A DNA stretch of 64,000 nucleotides from contig JAKSZP010013552.1 in the NCBI GenBank assembly GCA_022478985.1, positions 1 through 64,000 of the forward strand. Direction: 5' to 3'. Position numbers and translations under genes: made by a program. Origin of the DNA: Massospora cicadina (lineage: Eukaryota > Entomophthoromycota > Entomophthoromycetes > Entomophthorales > Entomophthoraceae). Below, in pieces: positions 10,310 to 22,089 of this stretch; within the stretch, counting starts at the first letter, position 1, and every line of letters begins with the position of its first letter. The notes under the pieces are model-generated. The model did not search any database, was not told the origin of the DNA, and worked only from the letters and a program-made list of their open reading frames with translations.

Positions 10310-10620
10310 TGCTTTACACCAAAGCGATGGATTACTTCAAAATCATATACTTAAAGCTTGAGATACTACCGTATGATGCATCCCTCAGGCCCCTGAAGAT
10401 TCTTTAACCAGCGCAAGGAGGCATGGTCAGTCACCACCTTACTTTCACTTCATAAGGATACACTAGTTACTGTTTATATGCGAATTCACAGCTGAGCACT
10501 CCTTCTCAGTCACTGTGTAGTTTCATTTGTGGCAATTTAAACTTCTTCTGCAATAAGTGATGGGGTGCTCTACGCCATTATTACCCCATTGAGATAGTAT
10601 TGTTCCTATGGTGAAAAAGG
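10310..10620 (-). pseudogene. RNase H domain of element C
   Basis: Minus-strand translation shows 'GTILSQWGNNGVEHPI', 'NYTVTEKECSAV' (with the catalytic Glu) and, one frame away, 'VVTDHASLRWL', the standard Ty3 RNase H blocks in the right order. The domain removes RNA from the RNA/DNA hybrid during reverse transcription. At least one frameshift separates the second and third blocks. Confidence 0.8.
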
Positions 10621-10849
10621 GAAGCGTTGGTCTATATGATGAACTCCCTCTCAAAGTTCAGATATTGAAGCACTGGGGCACTAATCAACGCCATCCAAAT
10701 AGTGTTGAAGGCTCTCTGACATTTTTCCATCCATGCAAAACTGGCATCCTTATCAGAAGAAAAAAGAGTGGGGCCTTAATACAGCTGAAAATAGGGATAA
10801 AGCGTTGGTACTAACAATACATGCCTTTAATACTTGAATATTTCATTTG

Positions 10850-11223
10850 TTACTTGTTCAGGTAATCTTATTGATAACTTCTTGGCTGGCTGCAGTGTAA
10901 ATCCTTTGGCATCTACTATGAATCTAAGATTTTCTGGCTTTTTTTGCAGAATTGGCATTTGTAGAGCTTAATCTATACTTTAGCCACTGCAAGTTGGTGA
11001 AACACCTCCCTAAATAATCTTATTGCTTTGAAAATTTCCATGATATATTGATTATGCAATCAAGTTAAATAAGGTACATATTAGCTTGAGGTCACCTAAG
11101 ATGGTGTCAATGGCCTTCTGAAATGTAGCTGAGGTGTTGTATAACCCTTGAGGCATCTGAGTGGGCTGGAATAATTTCTTAGAAGCGATTATCAAACACT
11201 TATCTTGAAAAGCTTTCAGTAAC
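10850..11223 (-). pseudogene. C-terminal half of element C reverse transcriptase
   Basis: It starts at the LINE insertion point with 'FQDKCLIIASKKLFQPTQ', followed by 'PQGLYNTSATFQKAI' and 'ILGDLK'. These correspond to 'EEQEKCAMIAAQGLFQLT', 'PQGLCNAPATFQ' and 'IFGDRK' in element D. The catalytic YxDD box is destroyed ('CTLFNLIA' followed by a stop). The N-terminal half lies at 16992-17262, on the far side of the LINE. Confidence 0.8.
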
Positions 11224-11452
11224 TTTTTTTGAACTAGGTGGTCCCAATCTAAAGGGGGAAAAATAGATCTTTATTCAATCACGCCTGAGCTCCTAAGAGC
11301 TCGAGTTGAAGGCATGGATAAGTGGAGGTGTCAAGAAAGGGTGGGGGAAAGGTTTGTTAGAGCCAGGTGTCCACTTGAACTGGCCTACTGGCCAATGGCG
11401 ACATGATAAATATTCTCAGGGCCATATTAAATTAAATCTAAAAAGTGGGTGA

Positions 11453-11803
11453 TCATGTGGGGCAGCATCCTCCGGTTGGTTTAAAAGTGGCACAAAGATA
11501 CACATTATAAATAGTCCATATAATTACATTGAACTCCAAGGCTATTGAAGATTGGGGCAGTTGAAGAGTGAGAGGATTAACATTATACCTGAATTTGGTA
11601 CCATACCCAAGGTTATTCTCGCAAGATTTCGCAGACCTTATTTCTGAAGTGGCATATAAGGGGCAGGTAAATAAGAGGTGGAGGAGGGTGTCAATCTTCT
11701 CAGCGCATCGCAGGCATCCCTTGTTCTCAAAATTGGACTGGTTCAATCCCTTGTCATGTATGAGCAGCTTACAACTAGCCACACCGTATTTGACATTTTT
11801 CAA
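11453..11803 (-). pseudogene. C-terminal end of the LINE ORF2 with zinc motif
   Basis: An open minus-strand frame of 116 codons contains 'CLRCAEKIDTLLHLLFTC', the C-x2-C...H-x4-C arrangement common near the end of LINE ORF2 proteins. The other LINE of the window has a matching motif at about 36420-36480. This part is thought to bind nucleic acid during target-primed reverse transcription. Confidence 0.7.
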
Positions 11804-12599
11804 AAAGAATAGGGTGGTTAATGTCCTGCCAGAGCGTCTTGAGGTCGCATTCTATGGCTGGGGGTAGGAGTTTAAGGAGCCTAGGGCACATTAGGGGTTT
11901 GTCCAAAGAGTGAAGGTGGGAGATAAAAAAAGTCCCATTGTGGACTAGGGTGTGTTGGCGGGGACTGATTCTAGAGCCACTCCTTTTATAAGGGAAAGCA
12001 TGGTATACACGTTCTTCTACCCAGTTAAGGGCAAGGTGGTCCTGGTTTCAGTAAAAAAAGATTTGGGTTTGAGCCAGTGGATGGGTGGTTTGTTAGCTAA
12101 TCTCCAACAGCTATTGACGGGTCCTGAGGGAGTCCCAAGGAGGCTGCTAAAGCCTGGCGTAAGGCTGGAGCCCACTGCGGCATTGGAGACACATCCCAGC
12201 AAAAGACGGGCTTAAGGAACCCTGACAGTATCAAGGTGGCGTGGGATATAGTATACAAGAGATCTAGGACACCCAAACTGTGGGGTCAGGATATTGTGGT
12301 CAGAGCTGTGGGCGGGTGGTTGGATCCCCAAATTCATCATCAGAGTATCATATTTAACCTTGATAAACTGTCTGTAAAAGGGCAGACATGAATGAGGATT
12401 AGACCTTTGTTAGCAGAAAAATGTTCACCATCAGGGATCGCCCTTGGAGGTAACACGCTGGAAGTAATAGCTATCTACTATGAGTATGTTGAATCCAGTA
12501 AATGGTCCGCATTGTCCTTGATCATGACCCCCTGGGAGGTTTTGAGGACAAATAGGTGGTAAAAGGTGTCACGATTAGGTTCCAGGCCAAAAGTGGAAA

Positions 12600-13482
12600 T
12601 GATAGGGTACCAATTTGTACTACAATGGTTTTAGAAGGATTAACTTTTTCCTTAGACGCCTTAAAGTAGTAGTTAAGGGCTTAATGGCCAGGTCTAGGTC
12701 CTTTTTACATCTAACCGCCACTGCTGTGTCATCAGTAAAGGATATGGTGCTGTTGTGGGTTTACCAGGAACCTGAATACCCACAAATTGTTTTTGGAGTA
12801 GGGCCAGGAGAGTATCCAAGGCTATGTTGAACAGGATTGGCTCAGTGGTACCTTTGGCGGAGACCCTGTTTAACATAACCGCCGCTGTAAAGCCTGTTGA
12901 GGACAGCACTTTAGTCTGAAGCAGGGCGTTGTGCGATGAAATAAACCTCCTAGCTCATGGTAGGATGTGGAGGCGGGTTAGGGATACCTCCAATTCACAT
13001 GATCATACACTATTTCCATATAATGAAGTGCTAAAATCTGTGCGCTTGAGATGAAGTAGATTACAGGGTTTGCGAGAATCTCATTTTATTTGTTCTATAG
13101 AGATCTCCCTGAGATGAAGCCATGCTGAGCGGGGATTACGGCGGGGTGTTGACCACTTAGTCATGAGGTTTTCTAAGAGCTTAGTAAAGAGTTTATAGTC
13201 TGTGTTTAATAGTGATACTAGTAGCCAGTTAGAGAATTCCTCTTGGCTCGCTTTTATTTGTTGGGTATGGGTCATAATTGAGCCTCTCAAGTTGGTGAAT
13301 ACTCCCCCTTCTGATAAGTGGGTCAAGGAAAGGGGCTGGAGGGCCTTTGTAACTGTGATGGGATCCAATAGATACACTTCAAATGGGATATAGTCTGTGC
13401 ATGGGGCCTTCAGGCGTGGGTTGTGGAGTAGAATGTCAATTACTTCTTGCTTTGTGATTGATAAAAGAAGTTCTTCATCCAC
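12600..13482 (-). pseudogene. Reverse transcriptase of the LINE at 11224-16991
   Basis: From 13482 downward come 'KAPCTDYIPFEVY' (usual KAPGPDGIP.EFY), 'NWLLVSLLNTDYKLFTKLL' (usual NWRPISLLNTDYKI..K.L), then 'EPILFNIALDTLL' at about 12800-12850 and an intact FTDD active-site box at about 12733-12744. The order and wording are those of LINE RTs, but the blocks lie in different frames with stops between them. Confidence 0.8.
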
Positions 13483-13499
13483 TGAAGGATTAACCAGCT

Positions 13500-15370
13500 G
13501 TCCTGGAGTCCCTCCAATGAATTAATGAACATCTGCTGGGCTAACCCAGGAAGCCTGGAAGAGGGATTAATAATAATAGATCTTGCTGGTGATAGACCTT
13601 CTTATTCGTGGTAATGGTGTTCCCCACTAAGGGTTGTAATTTCCTGATCCCTCAAGCGGGACTTTTGTTTCAGGTAGAAGAGATGGGTAGGCGTTCCCAC
13701 TGGGTGTAGTAACGCGACGATGTATAGTTTGCCCCCTGTTATTCTTGTTTGGTGAGTTCTAACCAGCATCTTTTGGGACAATTTCATGCTTAAAGCCATC
13801 AAGAGGAAAACTTCAGTTTGGTATTCCTATCATGATGTCATATTCTAACTTCAGCGTTTCTGATTTTAGCCAGGGCTACAGTCATTTGAGCCTTATCACA
13901 ATTTTTGTCTACTTTTGGGATACTTGCTTTAGTATCTTCCCATTTACCTTAAAAAGTTTGAAAATGAGTTGAGGCCAGGTGTTCAGACTCACTATTGGCC
14001 GCTTTAATTTTCTTCTTTTTAACTGGTTGTTCAGGAACCCAGGAGCAATCCTTGGCCAGAATCTTCTTGATAGTCTGAGGATGGTTGTAAGGATTACTGT
14101 AAGGGATTTATGAACACTTATAATGTTATCTCGGGTAATGAGAGAGGAAACTCGACTGACTAGTAAGGGGCTAACTAGGCCAGATCAATCTATGAAGCAG
14201 ATCTGAATTCCTGACCTGCAGATTGGATCCAAGGCATTAAGTCAAGGCCATATGTCGAGGTGGAGGGCATCAGTGGATCCACTTGACCTGAGGAAATCAT
14301 GAAGCTGAGCAGTATCTCATCTATCCTGTGCATCAGGAGGAAGTGTGTCACACACCTGACTTAATGTAGTGTTGAAGCCATTCATCAAACTGTGTTTCAT
14401 GGGAGTGGTACCAGAGCAAGTTCTTCAAAAAAGCTAATCCTGTTCCAGGCCTGCATTTGACAGGTATATGCTTTTAACAAAGAAGGACAACTTTGTGATT
14501 GATAATTTAGTCAAGAGAAGACGATCATCAAGGTATTTCAAAAATGGTTGGGTTTCACCTGAGGTTGAGATAATGAGGGCTGCATAGTAAGTCCAACAAA
14601 AAAAACCCAAATTAGTCATTCCATGCTTCTATTCGGAGTGGGGACATGGGGCTCCTGGACGGCTGAGATATCCACTTGATTTAACATGAAGTTGTGGATA
14701 AAATGGGCTCTCCGCTTGTAATCTCGCAGCCCATTTTAGTTAATGGATTGCAGGGTTGGGGTGCCCTTTTGGGGCATCATAGTTGTCCCCATCCATATCC
14801 CTGGGTGTTACCAGTGTTTAAAACTGAATCTGTAAGGCTAATTCTGTTAATTTCTGAGCTTGACTCTAATCAGTGATCCAAGCGGAGCATTAAGGAGGAG
14901 GAGGAGTACTATTTTGGATACAAGGGCCTAAAGAGCCAGTGAGCCAGCCTAAGATAATACCCCCACTACTTTGCAAGGAAACATCCTGAGGGTATACCTT
15001 AGACTCCCCCATTTAGGCCTCCTCCAAAGTGTTCAAGTCCATATTCACATCCTTCAGTACTGAAAACGAGGTCTTAGTTTTAATGCAATTGGATGGTGGG
15101 GGGATCAATGACCTGGGCCGTCTTCCATGACTTAGGGTATTCCATGCCTGCTTTCCTTACGCGATCTTTTGTGCCGCCAAATTTGCTTTAGGTAAGCCCT
15201 TCCTTAAAGCTTCCTCTGGGTTCACTTGATGTGAAGAAAAGTTGGGCTTATATGTGGTGGTAATGGAGCCAGCAGCTTAGAAGGGGTTCCAACAGGAAGA
15301 GGGACTTCAGCACTGAGGGATTATTGCTGCACTACTGGCTGCACACTTGACAGCCACAGGAAGGGCCTCT
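13500..15370 (-). other. LINE interior, endonuclease and ORF1 junction not resolved
   Basis: By position the apurinic-type endonuclease should lie here. Short minus-strand frames (13602-13802, 14434-14619) are open, but I could not recognise the usual endonuclease motifs with confidence. No second repeat or RNA gene was seen. Confidence 0.3.
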
Positions 15371-15373
15371 GGG

Positions 15374-16832
15374 TTAAATCCTGTTCTGGTACACAGTGGG
15401 TTGGTTTGGAAATCGCCACCGCTGCTGTGTGGAAGCGTTTCTTGCCTTCATAGGAGACTGGGTAGAGGATGATAGAGATTTCTTATGAGAAGTGCAACTA
15501 TTGTATGGTAACCCAAGGCATTGCACCATGAGCAATGGGGTTGCGCCTGGTTTGGATCGAAAAATTTCAGGGCAGGATCTAATGTCAGTAACACGTGGGA
15601 TAGCCTCCATTTTGTGGGCCACCATAAGGTTTAGGATGAATAATGCTCTAGCAACGTGAGCCCTTTGGGTAGGAGAATAGTAAGCTGGTGCACAAAGGTC
15701 TAACATTAGGACGACTAAAATTCCATTAACCTTGGTGAAGTGCGAGATTCAGAGATTCAGAGTTCATTGTAGTCGAGAGGTTAGAGAAAGACATCCATGA
15801 AATTAAATTCAAGATCAAATTGGGTTCTAGTTACCCAAAGAGAACCACAAGGAATCTCAATTTTGGTGGATGCTGCGCAACTTGCCTCATGGTGCAGTTA
15901 CAAAATGCACATCAATATAGTTGCTTTCCACCAAATCGTGGATAGTGGTTTTAACTGAAAAAAGCTCTCGCTATCACCTTAAAAAAGTCAAAATAATCTT
16001 TTTGTATGTAACTGATGGGATTATGCCCATAATATACTCAGAATGCTTGGGCTAGAGTAGTTTGATGGAGTGCACATTGTGAAGAGTCTCAGCACATCAC
16101 TTCTAACTTCAACCACAAAAGTGGCCTCACGTGGGTCAATAGTAGGTGATGTAGGCACTAGCTGTTTCTGCCAGGCACCTGAAGCATTTTTTACTCGTCA
16201 TATTTTAATTTGATTGAAAATGAAGGTTTTGTCTAGAGGAAACCCTATATGGAGGCACCAGTATCTCTTTAAGATTTAAGCGCTGGCACCTGCTGAGTCT
16301 TCACAGCAGGAGTTTGGATTCTGGTCGGTTGATTAGACTTAACTGATTTCAAATTGATTTCCGCTAATTAATTGATGGGTTTGGATTCATCTTCAAACCA
16401 ATCTATCTTTGTAGATTTCATTTGATTGTCAGCAGAAGAAGACTGAAAAGTTTTAGCAAGTTTTTTTTGAGACTTATGTTTTTATTAAACTTGATTATAA
16501 TTTGACTGGAAATTATGGACCAATGACTTGACGATGACCAACTATTCAGCCTGACTCCTAAAGGTGGCTTTAAATGGGGTGATGGAGGGGAAAACCACCT
16601 GAACACCATGAGCGGTGTTGGTTTTGGCAGTCTTAATTACTGTTGACTCTACTTTTGAGGAGATTTCTCCAAGTTGAGGCGCCTCACTTTGTTGGACCTC
16701 ACTCAACACAGGGTTGACCAAATCAGACATGGCGATAGTGGAATTATCCAAAATCTCACTCTGGTTATTGGTAATTGGTTGGCATCTGCTTTTGCAGTGC
16801 CACATGGGAGTGTGTTGTTTAGGTTGATGCAC
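15374..16832 (-). pseudogene. Probable ORF1 region of the LINE at 11224-16991
   Basis: Two minus-strand frames (16832-16542, 96 codons, polar and Ser/Glu-rich; 15706-15374, 110 codons, Ala/Ser-rich) lie where a LINE ORF1 is expected, upstream of the RT. Neither shows a zinc knuckle or RRM that I can point to, so the call rests on position. Confidence 0.35.
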
Positions 16833-16991
16833 AAGTCAGCAATTGAGGATTTTAGGTTCTGGGGTTTAGATTTATTGATTTTCTAACACATCAGTTGAGC
16901 TGTTGGTGGGATTTACCACCATTATTCAGTAATAATTATTTAATTAGATTTCTGGGAGTTTGTAATTGTAGAAAAAAATGAAAGTCAGCAC

Positions 16992-17262
16992 AGCTCCCAG
17001 TAGTTTGATTTTCTAATAACCTGATATCAGGTCTGCGTCCAAAAAAATAAAAACTGCCACTTAAGCAGTCCAAGGCATTATCAATTCTGGGCAGCTGGTA
17101 TGAGTCTTTTAAGGTGAAGTTGTTGAGTTTTCTATAATCAACTACTATAAAATTGGTTCTTGTATATTTCTTGATGATCAAAACATGAGGGGGAACAAGG
17201 ACTACTAAAAGGCTCCACCATTTCTTGCTCCAGTAGCTTTCCTATCTCATTGGAAAATATTT
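16992..17262 (-). pseudogene. Middle piece of element C reverse transcriptase
   Basis: Between chromovirus B and the LINE, the minus strand reads 'EIGKLLEQEMVEP', 'VVDYRKLNNFTLKDSY', 'LPRIDNALDCL' and, after a frameshift, 'DLISGY' followed by 'KIKL'. These are RT blocks up to the palm. The same wording, 'KKDSYPLPRIDDALD' and 'MDLISGYWQIEL', occurs in element D. The piece stops exactly where the LINE begins and continues at 11223. Confidence 0.85.
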
Positions 17263-17881
17263 TTTTAGGACCCACGTAACATTTTCTGATGTCATTATTC
17301 AAACAAAAAAATCCAAAAGTTGAGATTTAATTTATTTTTGAATTTAGGTTTAGATTTGGTAAACATTAGAATTCATATGTGGATTTTAATCTTTGACCCC
17401 ACTACCATCAGCAGTTATATAAGCTCTCACCCTCCCAGTAGTTTTCTCATGGTCAAAAACTCATGATAGAAAAACTGTATGAAGTTTATCTACTTATGCC
17501 ATTTATATTACTTTTATTAAACTTCATTTGCTTTAGACTGAAAATGATTGCCACGCGCCATTAACCCGCCGTGGATGCCTCCTATGCTGATTTTTCCTAT
17601 GTCCAGCAGGCTCTAAGGACTCTTACAACGTCTTTGTTTACTGCTCAGCCAATTCAACCAAGCATACCCTATGTTGATAACACTAAGGTTGGCATGGCAT
17701 ACATTGCGGCACTAAGTGTTGAGGAAGCTGTCATTCCAACTCTCAAGTTATACCGACCCCTTGCCATGAGAGCCCTGTATCTCACCCTCCTGGCCCCTGT
17801 TCTTATTGGTCACTTTCACTGGAGTATCTGAGTATGTTATGCGTGAGACAGAATATACTTAGTTTGCCCTGGGCCTTGACA
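17263..17881 (+). repeat. 5' LTR of element B
   Basis: It aligns throughout with 22090-22713. The start is mutated from TGTTAGG to TTTTAGG, and the end reads TTGACA. A shared open stretch at 17571-17831 is LTR sequence, not gag: the same stretch follows the 3' copy up to the target duplication. The TATA-like region 'AGTTATATAAGC' lies near 17413. Confidence 0.8.
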
Positions 17882-18094
17882 GTTTGACCACTTTATCAAA
17901 ACTTAGTAACCTTAGCCACCTATTTCTTTTGAAGTTGTAAGCGCCTTGATGTTGTTTTTTGGATTCTCTTACTACGTTAAGGTAATGTTGGTATCCAAAT
18001 TGCAATTTCTTCCACCAACCCTGCGACCCATATATAGACTGTTACAGTATCCGCCCAGAGAACCTCGCCTCTGCCAAACTGCCTCCTGCTCACC

Positions 18095-18660
18095 ATGAAC
18101 AAGTTGACCTTGGCCGACACCTGAATGGGACTTACTCTGCTGGGGTTTCAGTTCAAGAGATATTCAACACGATACACTGATGTTGCCCAAAAGTCCTCTA
18201 CGTTGTTTCATTGTTGATAAGAGCACTCCATTGGTCACACAAGCCTTGGAAGATGAGATTTGTGCTTGAACTATGACATATTCACAGAGCGCTTATTGGA
18301 AGCTGCTTCACCAAAAAGGTCCCATTTCCTTGCCCTCACAAAGTTAATTTCACTATCTAATGGAGCCAACAACATGGAAGATTACACGCAGCACTTCTTC
18401 TGCTTGTTTTAAGCCAATCAGGTTAATGATGATCTTGCTGCATTGTATTTTTAAGAGGCCCTAACAACCACATAAAGGACCTCATGCATCACCACCACTT
18501 GTTGCTTCCGCTCCCTCAAGTTTTGGACCTGACCAGCAACTTGTATGACGACAAGCCTTGATTCATCACCCCATTGGGCCACCCTGCTCTAAGAAGCAAC
18601 CCATCATATCGCTCAAACATCAGCCAGAAATGATACAAGCGCCATGTTGATGAGAGACTC
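18095..18660 (+). pseudogene. Gag of element B
   Basis: An ATG at about 18093 opens 'MNKLTLADT' before a stop. Further on, in shifting frames, come 'FTERLLEAASPKRSHFLAL' and 'NMEDYTQHFFCLF.ANQVNDDLAALYF', which match the capsid pattern of Tf1/sushi-type Gag ('..L..L.Q...S..DY...F..L......D..L...F..GL'). Gag builds the virus-like particle. No zinc knuckle could be found in the degraded C-terminal part. Many stops; dead. Confidence 0.6.
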
Positions 18661-18769
18661 TATTTCTTCTGCCACACTGCTAGTTTGTTAGCCCACAATT
18701 TCTCATAGAAGACACCTACTCAGACACCATTTTTGGCAATAAACAACAGTTCTCAATATCACATAGTCT

Positions 18770-19100
18770 TATCACTTAAGATCCTCTCAGATGACAGCCA
18801 AATCTCTATTGAGTCTCTTCTCAATTCTGGTGCTACAAAAATTTTATAAACCCATATGTCGTCAAAATGCTGGGACTTGACTGTAGCATAAGAGCACCAA
18901 CATGATCCTGGGCAGTGGCTCCAGCACTCAAGCTGTTCTCTGTGATGTGCCAGATAACTTCTGCTCAGAGAGATCCAGGTAGCCACCCAGTTTTGGGTCA
19001 TAACTGACTTACCTCAATTGATAATTGTGTGTTTTTCAGGGATGATAGAGAACCGCTTAAACTGGTACTATGAAGACAAAGAGATTACAATCCTCAAGGA
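18770..19100 (+). pseudogene. Protease of element B, catalytic Asp changed
   Basis: Plus-strand translation reads 'SLLNSGATK', then after a frame change 'NFINPYVVKMLGLDC', and ends with 'ITDLPQ' and 'NRLNWYYEDKEITI'. This is the usual retropepsin layout ('ALLDSGAT.NFI....V..LGL' to 'LPQYDVILG..WL'). The catalytic Asp of D-S-G is Asn here. It is preceded by gag and followed by RT. Confidence 0.75.
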
Positions 19101-19199
19101 GAGGCTTTCCAAACCCTGAGTATTGACTAAGACAACCTGACAAACGCCCTCCAAACCCTCTTTTGAAACCCATTAGAGGGGCCATCCCTAAATTCTTGA

Positions 19200-20060
19200 A
19201 GAACTAATCAAGGGTGTTCAGCAAGGAGAGGAAAGCGTCATACCTCCACATATAGATTTTGACCATTACATCATCTTGCTTCCAGAAAACAGCCACGGCC
19301 TGACCTACAATTGCAACGATAAAGAATAGATCGTGATGAAGCATTGCCTAAAGGACATGCCTTCATGGGGTTTCATCTGAGTCTCCAAGTTACCGTACTC
19401 TTCACCATTATTGTTTGTTAGAAGAAGAGTGGTGAGGTATGTCCCTCCATTGACTACCAAAAGTTAAACAGCATCTCTCTCAAGAGTTCATACCCAAATC
19501 CCTTTAATGACAAATTAAGTGTCATACACTGGAGCGAAGTACTTTTCGAAGGTTGATCTAAAAACGCATTTAACCAGATTTGCATTAAAAATGGTAATAT
19601 GAGCACTACCTTCAAGACATGCTATGGACTCTATAAGACTTGGTGATGCCATTTGGTCTGTGCAATACACCAATTACTTTCCAATCACTCATCACACTGA
19701 CCTTGGAAGCTGCTTTGACGAGTTCTGTGTTGCCTACCTGACAATATCCTGATTTTCAACAAATCTGCCAATGACCACCAATGGCACCTTCAGATACTTT
19801 TTCAATGACTCGCTGACCACAACTTGTTCATGAAACTCCCAAAGTGTGAATTTTCAATCTCAAGTCAAATTACTGGGCTACACAGTTGCAAAGGGAGTAT
19901 TATAATGTCTTCTGACAAGATTGATGCTGTAACTTCATGGCCTGTTCCTAAGTCCCATAAAGAAGTCTGGAGCTTATTGGGCTCACCAATTTCTGATAGG
20001 ATTTCATCAAAACTAAAAGCAATTGAATCTTGATACCACTGAATCACCTCATGTCAGAAG
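19200..20060 (+). pseudogene. Reverse transcriptase of element B
   Basis: The blocks appear in order: 'IDFDHYIILLP' (19250), a 'VDY.KLN' block (about 19450), 'GAKYFSKVDLK' (19530), 'AYLD.NI' at 19735-19745 and 'FMKLPKCEFS' with 'SWPVPKSHKEVWSLLG' (19830-19980). The active site has lost one base, but its codons agree with YLDN, as in the other chromovirus-like elements here, not YLDD. This RT is close to Tf1/sushi types ('HLF.KL.KCEF.....LG'). Confidence 0.8.
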
Positions 20061-20099
20061 TTGTCAAGTTTTAGTGGACCCTGCAAACCAATAATGCAT

Positions 20100-20560
20100 T
20101 CAAGGCCCTCATGTAAGACTTTATATCAGCTCCCATACTAGCCATACCCAATTACTATAAACCTTTTGTACTAAAAATGACACCTCAGACTTCACCATTG
20201 GGACGATCTTGTCACAGGTGGGGATGATAATAGGCTGCACCCTGTAGTCTACTACTTACAGAAGATATCTCTTTGCGAATGCTACTACCTGGTATATGAC
20301 AATGAGCTCACAGTAATCATCTAGGTGTTGAAACATTGGCAGAAGTCCCTCTGTGGGGCCAAACACACTGTCAAAATGCTCACGGACCACTAGAACCTGG
20401 TTTAATTCATGAAGTTCAGCCAACTGAATCAGCGACAGGCCTTATGGGCCCTATACTTTCAGATCATAACCTAAACATCCAGTACAAGCTGGAAATTATC
20501 AACTTAGTCCCTGGAGCATTGAGTGGGTGACCTGAATACTTTCCCAATGAGGTCAGAATA
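20100..20560 (+). pseudogene. RNase H of element B
   Basis: Reading with frame switches: 'PILAIPNYYKPFVLK' (20130-20175), a 'TSDFTIGTILSQ'-like block (20185-20220), 'YYLQKISL' (20255) and 'VLKHWQKSLCGA' (20320-20360). This is the usual 'L..PD..KPF...TDAS..A.GA.L.Q' pattern followed by 'E..A.V..L..WR..L.G'. It sits directly between RT and IN. Confidence 0.7.
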
Positions 20561-20699
20561 TGAGACCACACTATTCATACCTTGTTACCTTCTTAAACTC
20601 TGGCAGTGAACTTCTTGAAGATTTTTGACTCACCTTAATGAAGTGATCTCACTCAGTTTGATGACAAATTCACTAGAAAACTGCAAAGGCCCTCGCTAA

Positions 20700-21890
20700 A
20701 CTGGCCACAGCTAAGACATTTGAATTTTATTACTCACTTAAAGGGAAGATTATGTGCTACAAATAGAGGTTGCTTGTACCCAAAGGTCAACTACAGAATG
20801 AGGTGCTCTAAGATTACCACAATTTGCAAATGACCGGACACCCAGGAAGATTCAAGACAATGAAGGTGATACAATGAACCCACTTACGCTGTTGATAAAA
20901 CAGGATGTTGCTAGTTACATATCAGGTTGTGAAGTATGCAAACAGACAATGCCTCACCAAAGGCTACCCATATGCTTTCTCCAACCATTGAAAAATTCAA
21001 AGAAGACCCTGGAAATTAGTTTCAATGGAATACACAGTCAATTTGCCAAACTATTGAGGGTTGCAACGCCATCCTAATGATCGCAACTGGTTTAAAAAGA
21101 TGGCATACTAATCACCACGACCACTAACATCATAGCTCAGTAAACTGCCAACTAGTTCTTGAGGAATGTCTTCCTGCATCATGATATTCCCGAAGGGGTC
21201 ATCTCCGATCATGGCCCCAAGTTCACCTCAAACATTTAGTACCAGGTAACGAAGGACTTGAAGATCAAGCGCTTATTGTCCAACTTTAACATCCTCAGAG
21301 CAATGGCCAAACAGAATGAGTAAACCAGATCCTTAAGCAATATCTCTGCTGTTACATTAATACCAGATTGGGCAACTGAGTAGACCCTTTGACAATGGCC
21401 CAGTTCACTTACAACAGCCAAGTTCAAAAGCTTCATGGAGAGTCCCAACTTAAAGCCAAATAAGGTTTTGATCCCAGTTTGTCCCTTTATATGACTCACT
21501 GGCAGAGAACCCTTTGGCTAAGACTGGGTATCAATGTTGCATCAGGCCCAACATGAGTGTATTTGCAACTTGGAAGATGTGCAGAGAACATACAAGGAAT
21601 TTGTAGACTGTAAATGGGTATAGGGTAGGATGTTAGTACCTGAAGACAAAATATACCTTGATGCATGCAACAACCCCATCCATATGCCCTCTTAGAAGTT
21701 GGCACATCAGCGGGTGAGCCCCTATAAGTTGATTAGTTTTAGGCAGCTTAGCCTACCGTGTGGAGCTTCCCTCTACTTGGAACATCCACAACATCTTCCA
21801 TCAGGCCTTTCTCCAAGAGAAGGATGGAACCTCCTTGCCACATCAGAGGGTGTGCCATGCCCCACCCCCATCAAACATGGACCCAACAAA
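20700..21890 (+). pseudogene. Integrase of element B
   Basis: A zinc region reads 'TGHPGRFKTMKVIQ' (20830-20875) and 'VASYISGCEVCKQTMPHQRL' (20905-20965). The core follows with 'YTVNLPN' (21030), 'ISDHGPKFTS'-like codons (21205-21235), and 'FNI.RAMAKQNE' replacing the normal 'FHPQSDGQTER' (21285-21320). The last part includes 'AQFTYN' (21400) and a C-terminal module 'KLAHQRVSPYKLISFRQL' (21690-21750). All blocks are broken by stops. It belongs to the Tf1/sushi group by its HPGR...TM and GCEVC.Q wording. Confidence 0.75.
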
Positions 21891-22070
21891 GAATTTGAGG
21901 TAGAATAAGTCTGAGAACATTGTGAGATCCAAGGGATGTTTTTGTAACTAGTGAAGTGGACTGGATACCATACCAAAGATAATATGTGGGAGCCAGAAGT
22001 GAGCCTAGTCTATGAAAAAACTAAATCCCTGAAGCTCTTCAATAGGCCAAACTGTTCGGCACCCAGAGAG
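21890..22070 (+). pseudogene. Chromodomain at the end of element B Pol
   Basis: The frame reads 'EFEVE', two stops near 'EHCEIQGMFL', then 'LVKWTGYHTKDNMWEPE', a textbook chromodomain (usual '..YLVKWKGY..E.NTWEP'), and ends with 'SLKLFNRP'. Chromodomains of this kind steer integration to certain chromatin. Three stops inside show it is dead. It ends about 20 bases before the polypurine tract and 3' LTR. Confidence 0.85.
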
Positions 22071-22089
22071 ATTTCACAAGGAGGGCTGA

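Larger units (their letters stand above)
11224..16991 (-). mobile_element. LINE (non-LTR retrotransposon), apparently full length, inserted in the element C RT
   Basis: The 3' end lies at 11224 with a short A-run (T-run on the plus strand, 11224-11230). The 5' end at about 16991 is defined by where the element C RT frame resumes. The flanks AGCTTTCAGTAAC (11211-11223) and AGCTCCCAGTAGT (16992-17004) match at 9 of 13 positions, and every mismatch is a transition; I take them as an aged target duplication. Inside are an ORF1-like region, an RT and a C-terminal zinc motif. All frames are broken. Its tail sequence recurs as tiny insertions at 7196 and 27143. Confidence 0.75.

Noticed and set aside
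17571..17831. Open frame first read as the gag start of element B, with a similar frame at 22383
   Set aside because: The second copy is followed by a target duplication and the host frame, so the stretch belongs to the LTR. Real gag blocks start later, near 18090.
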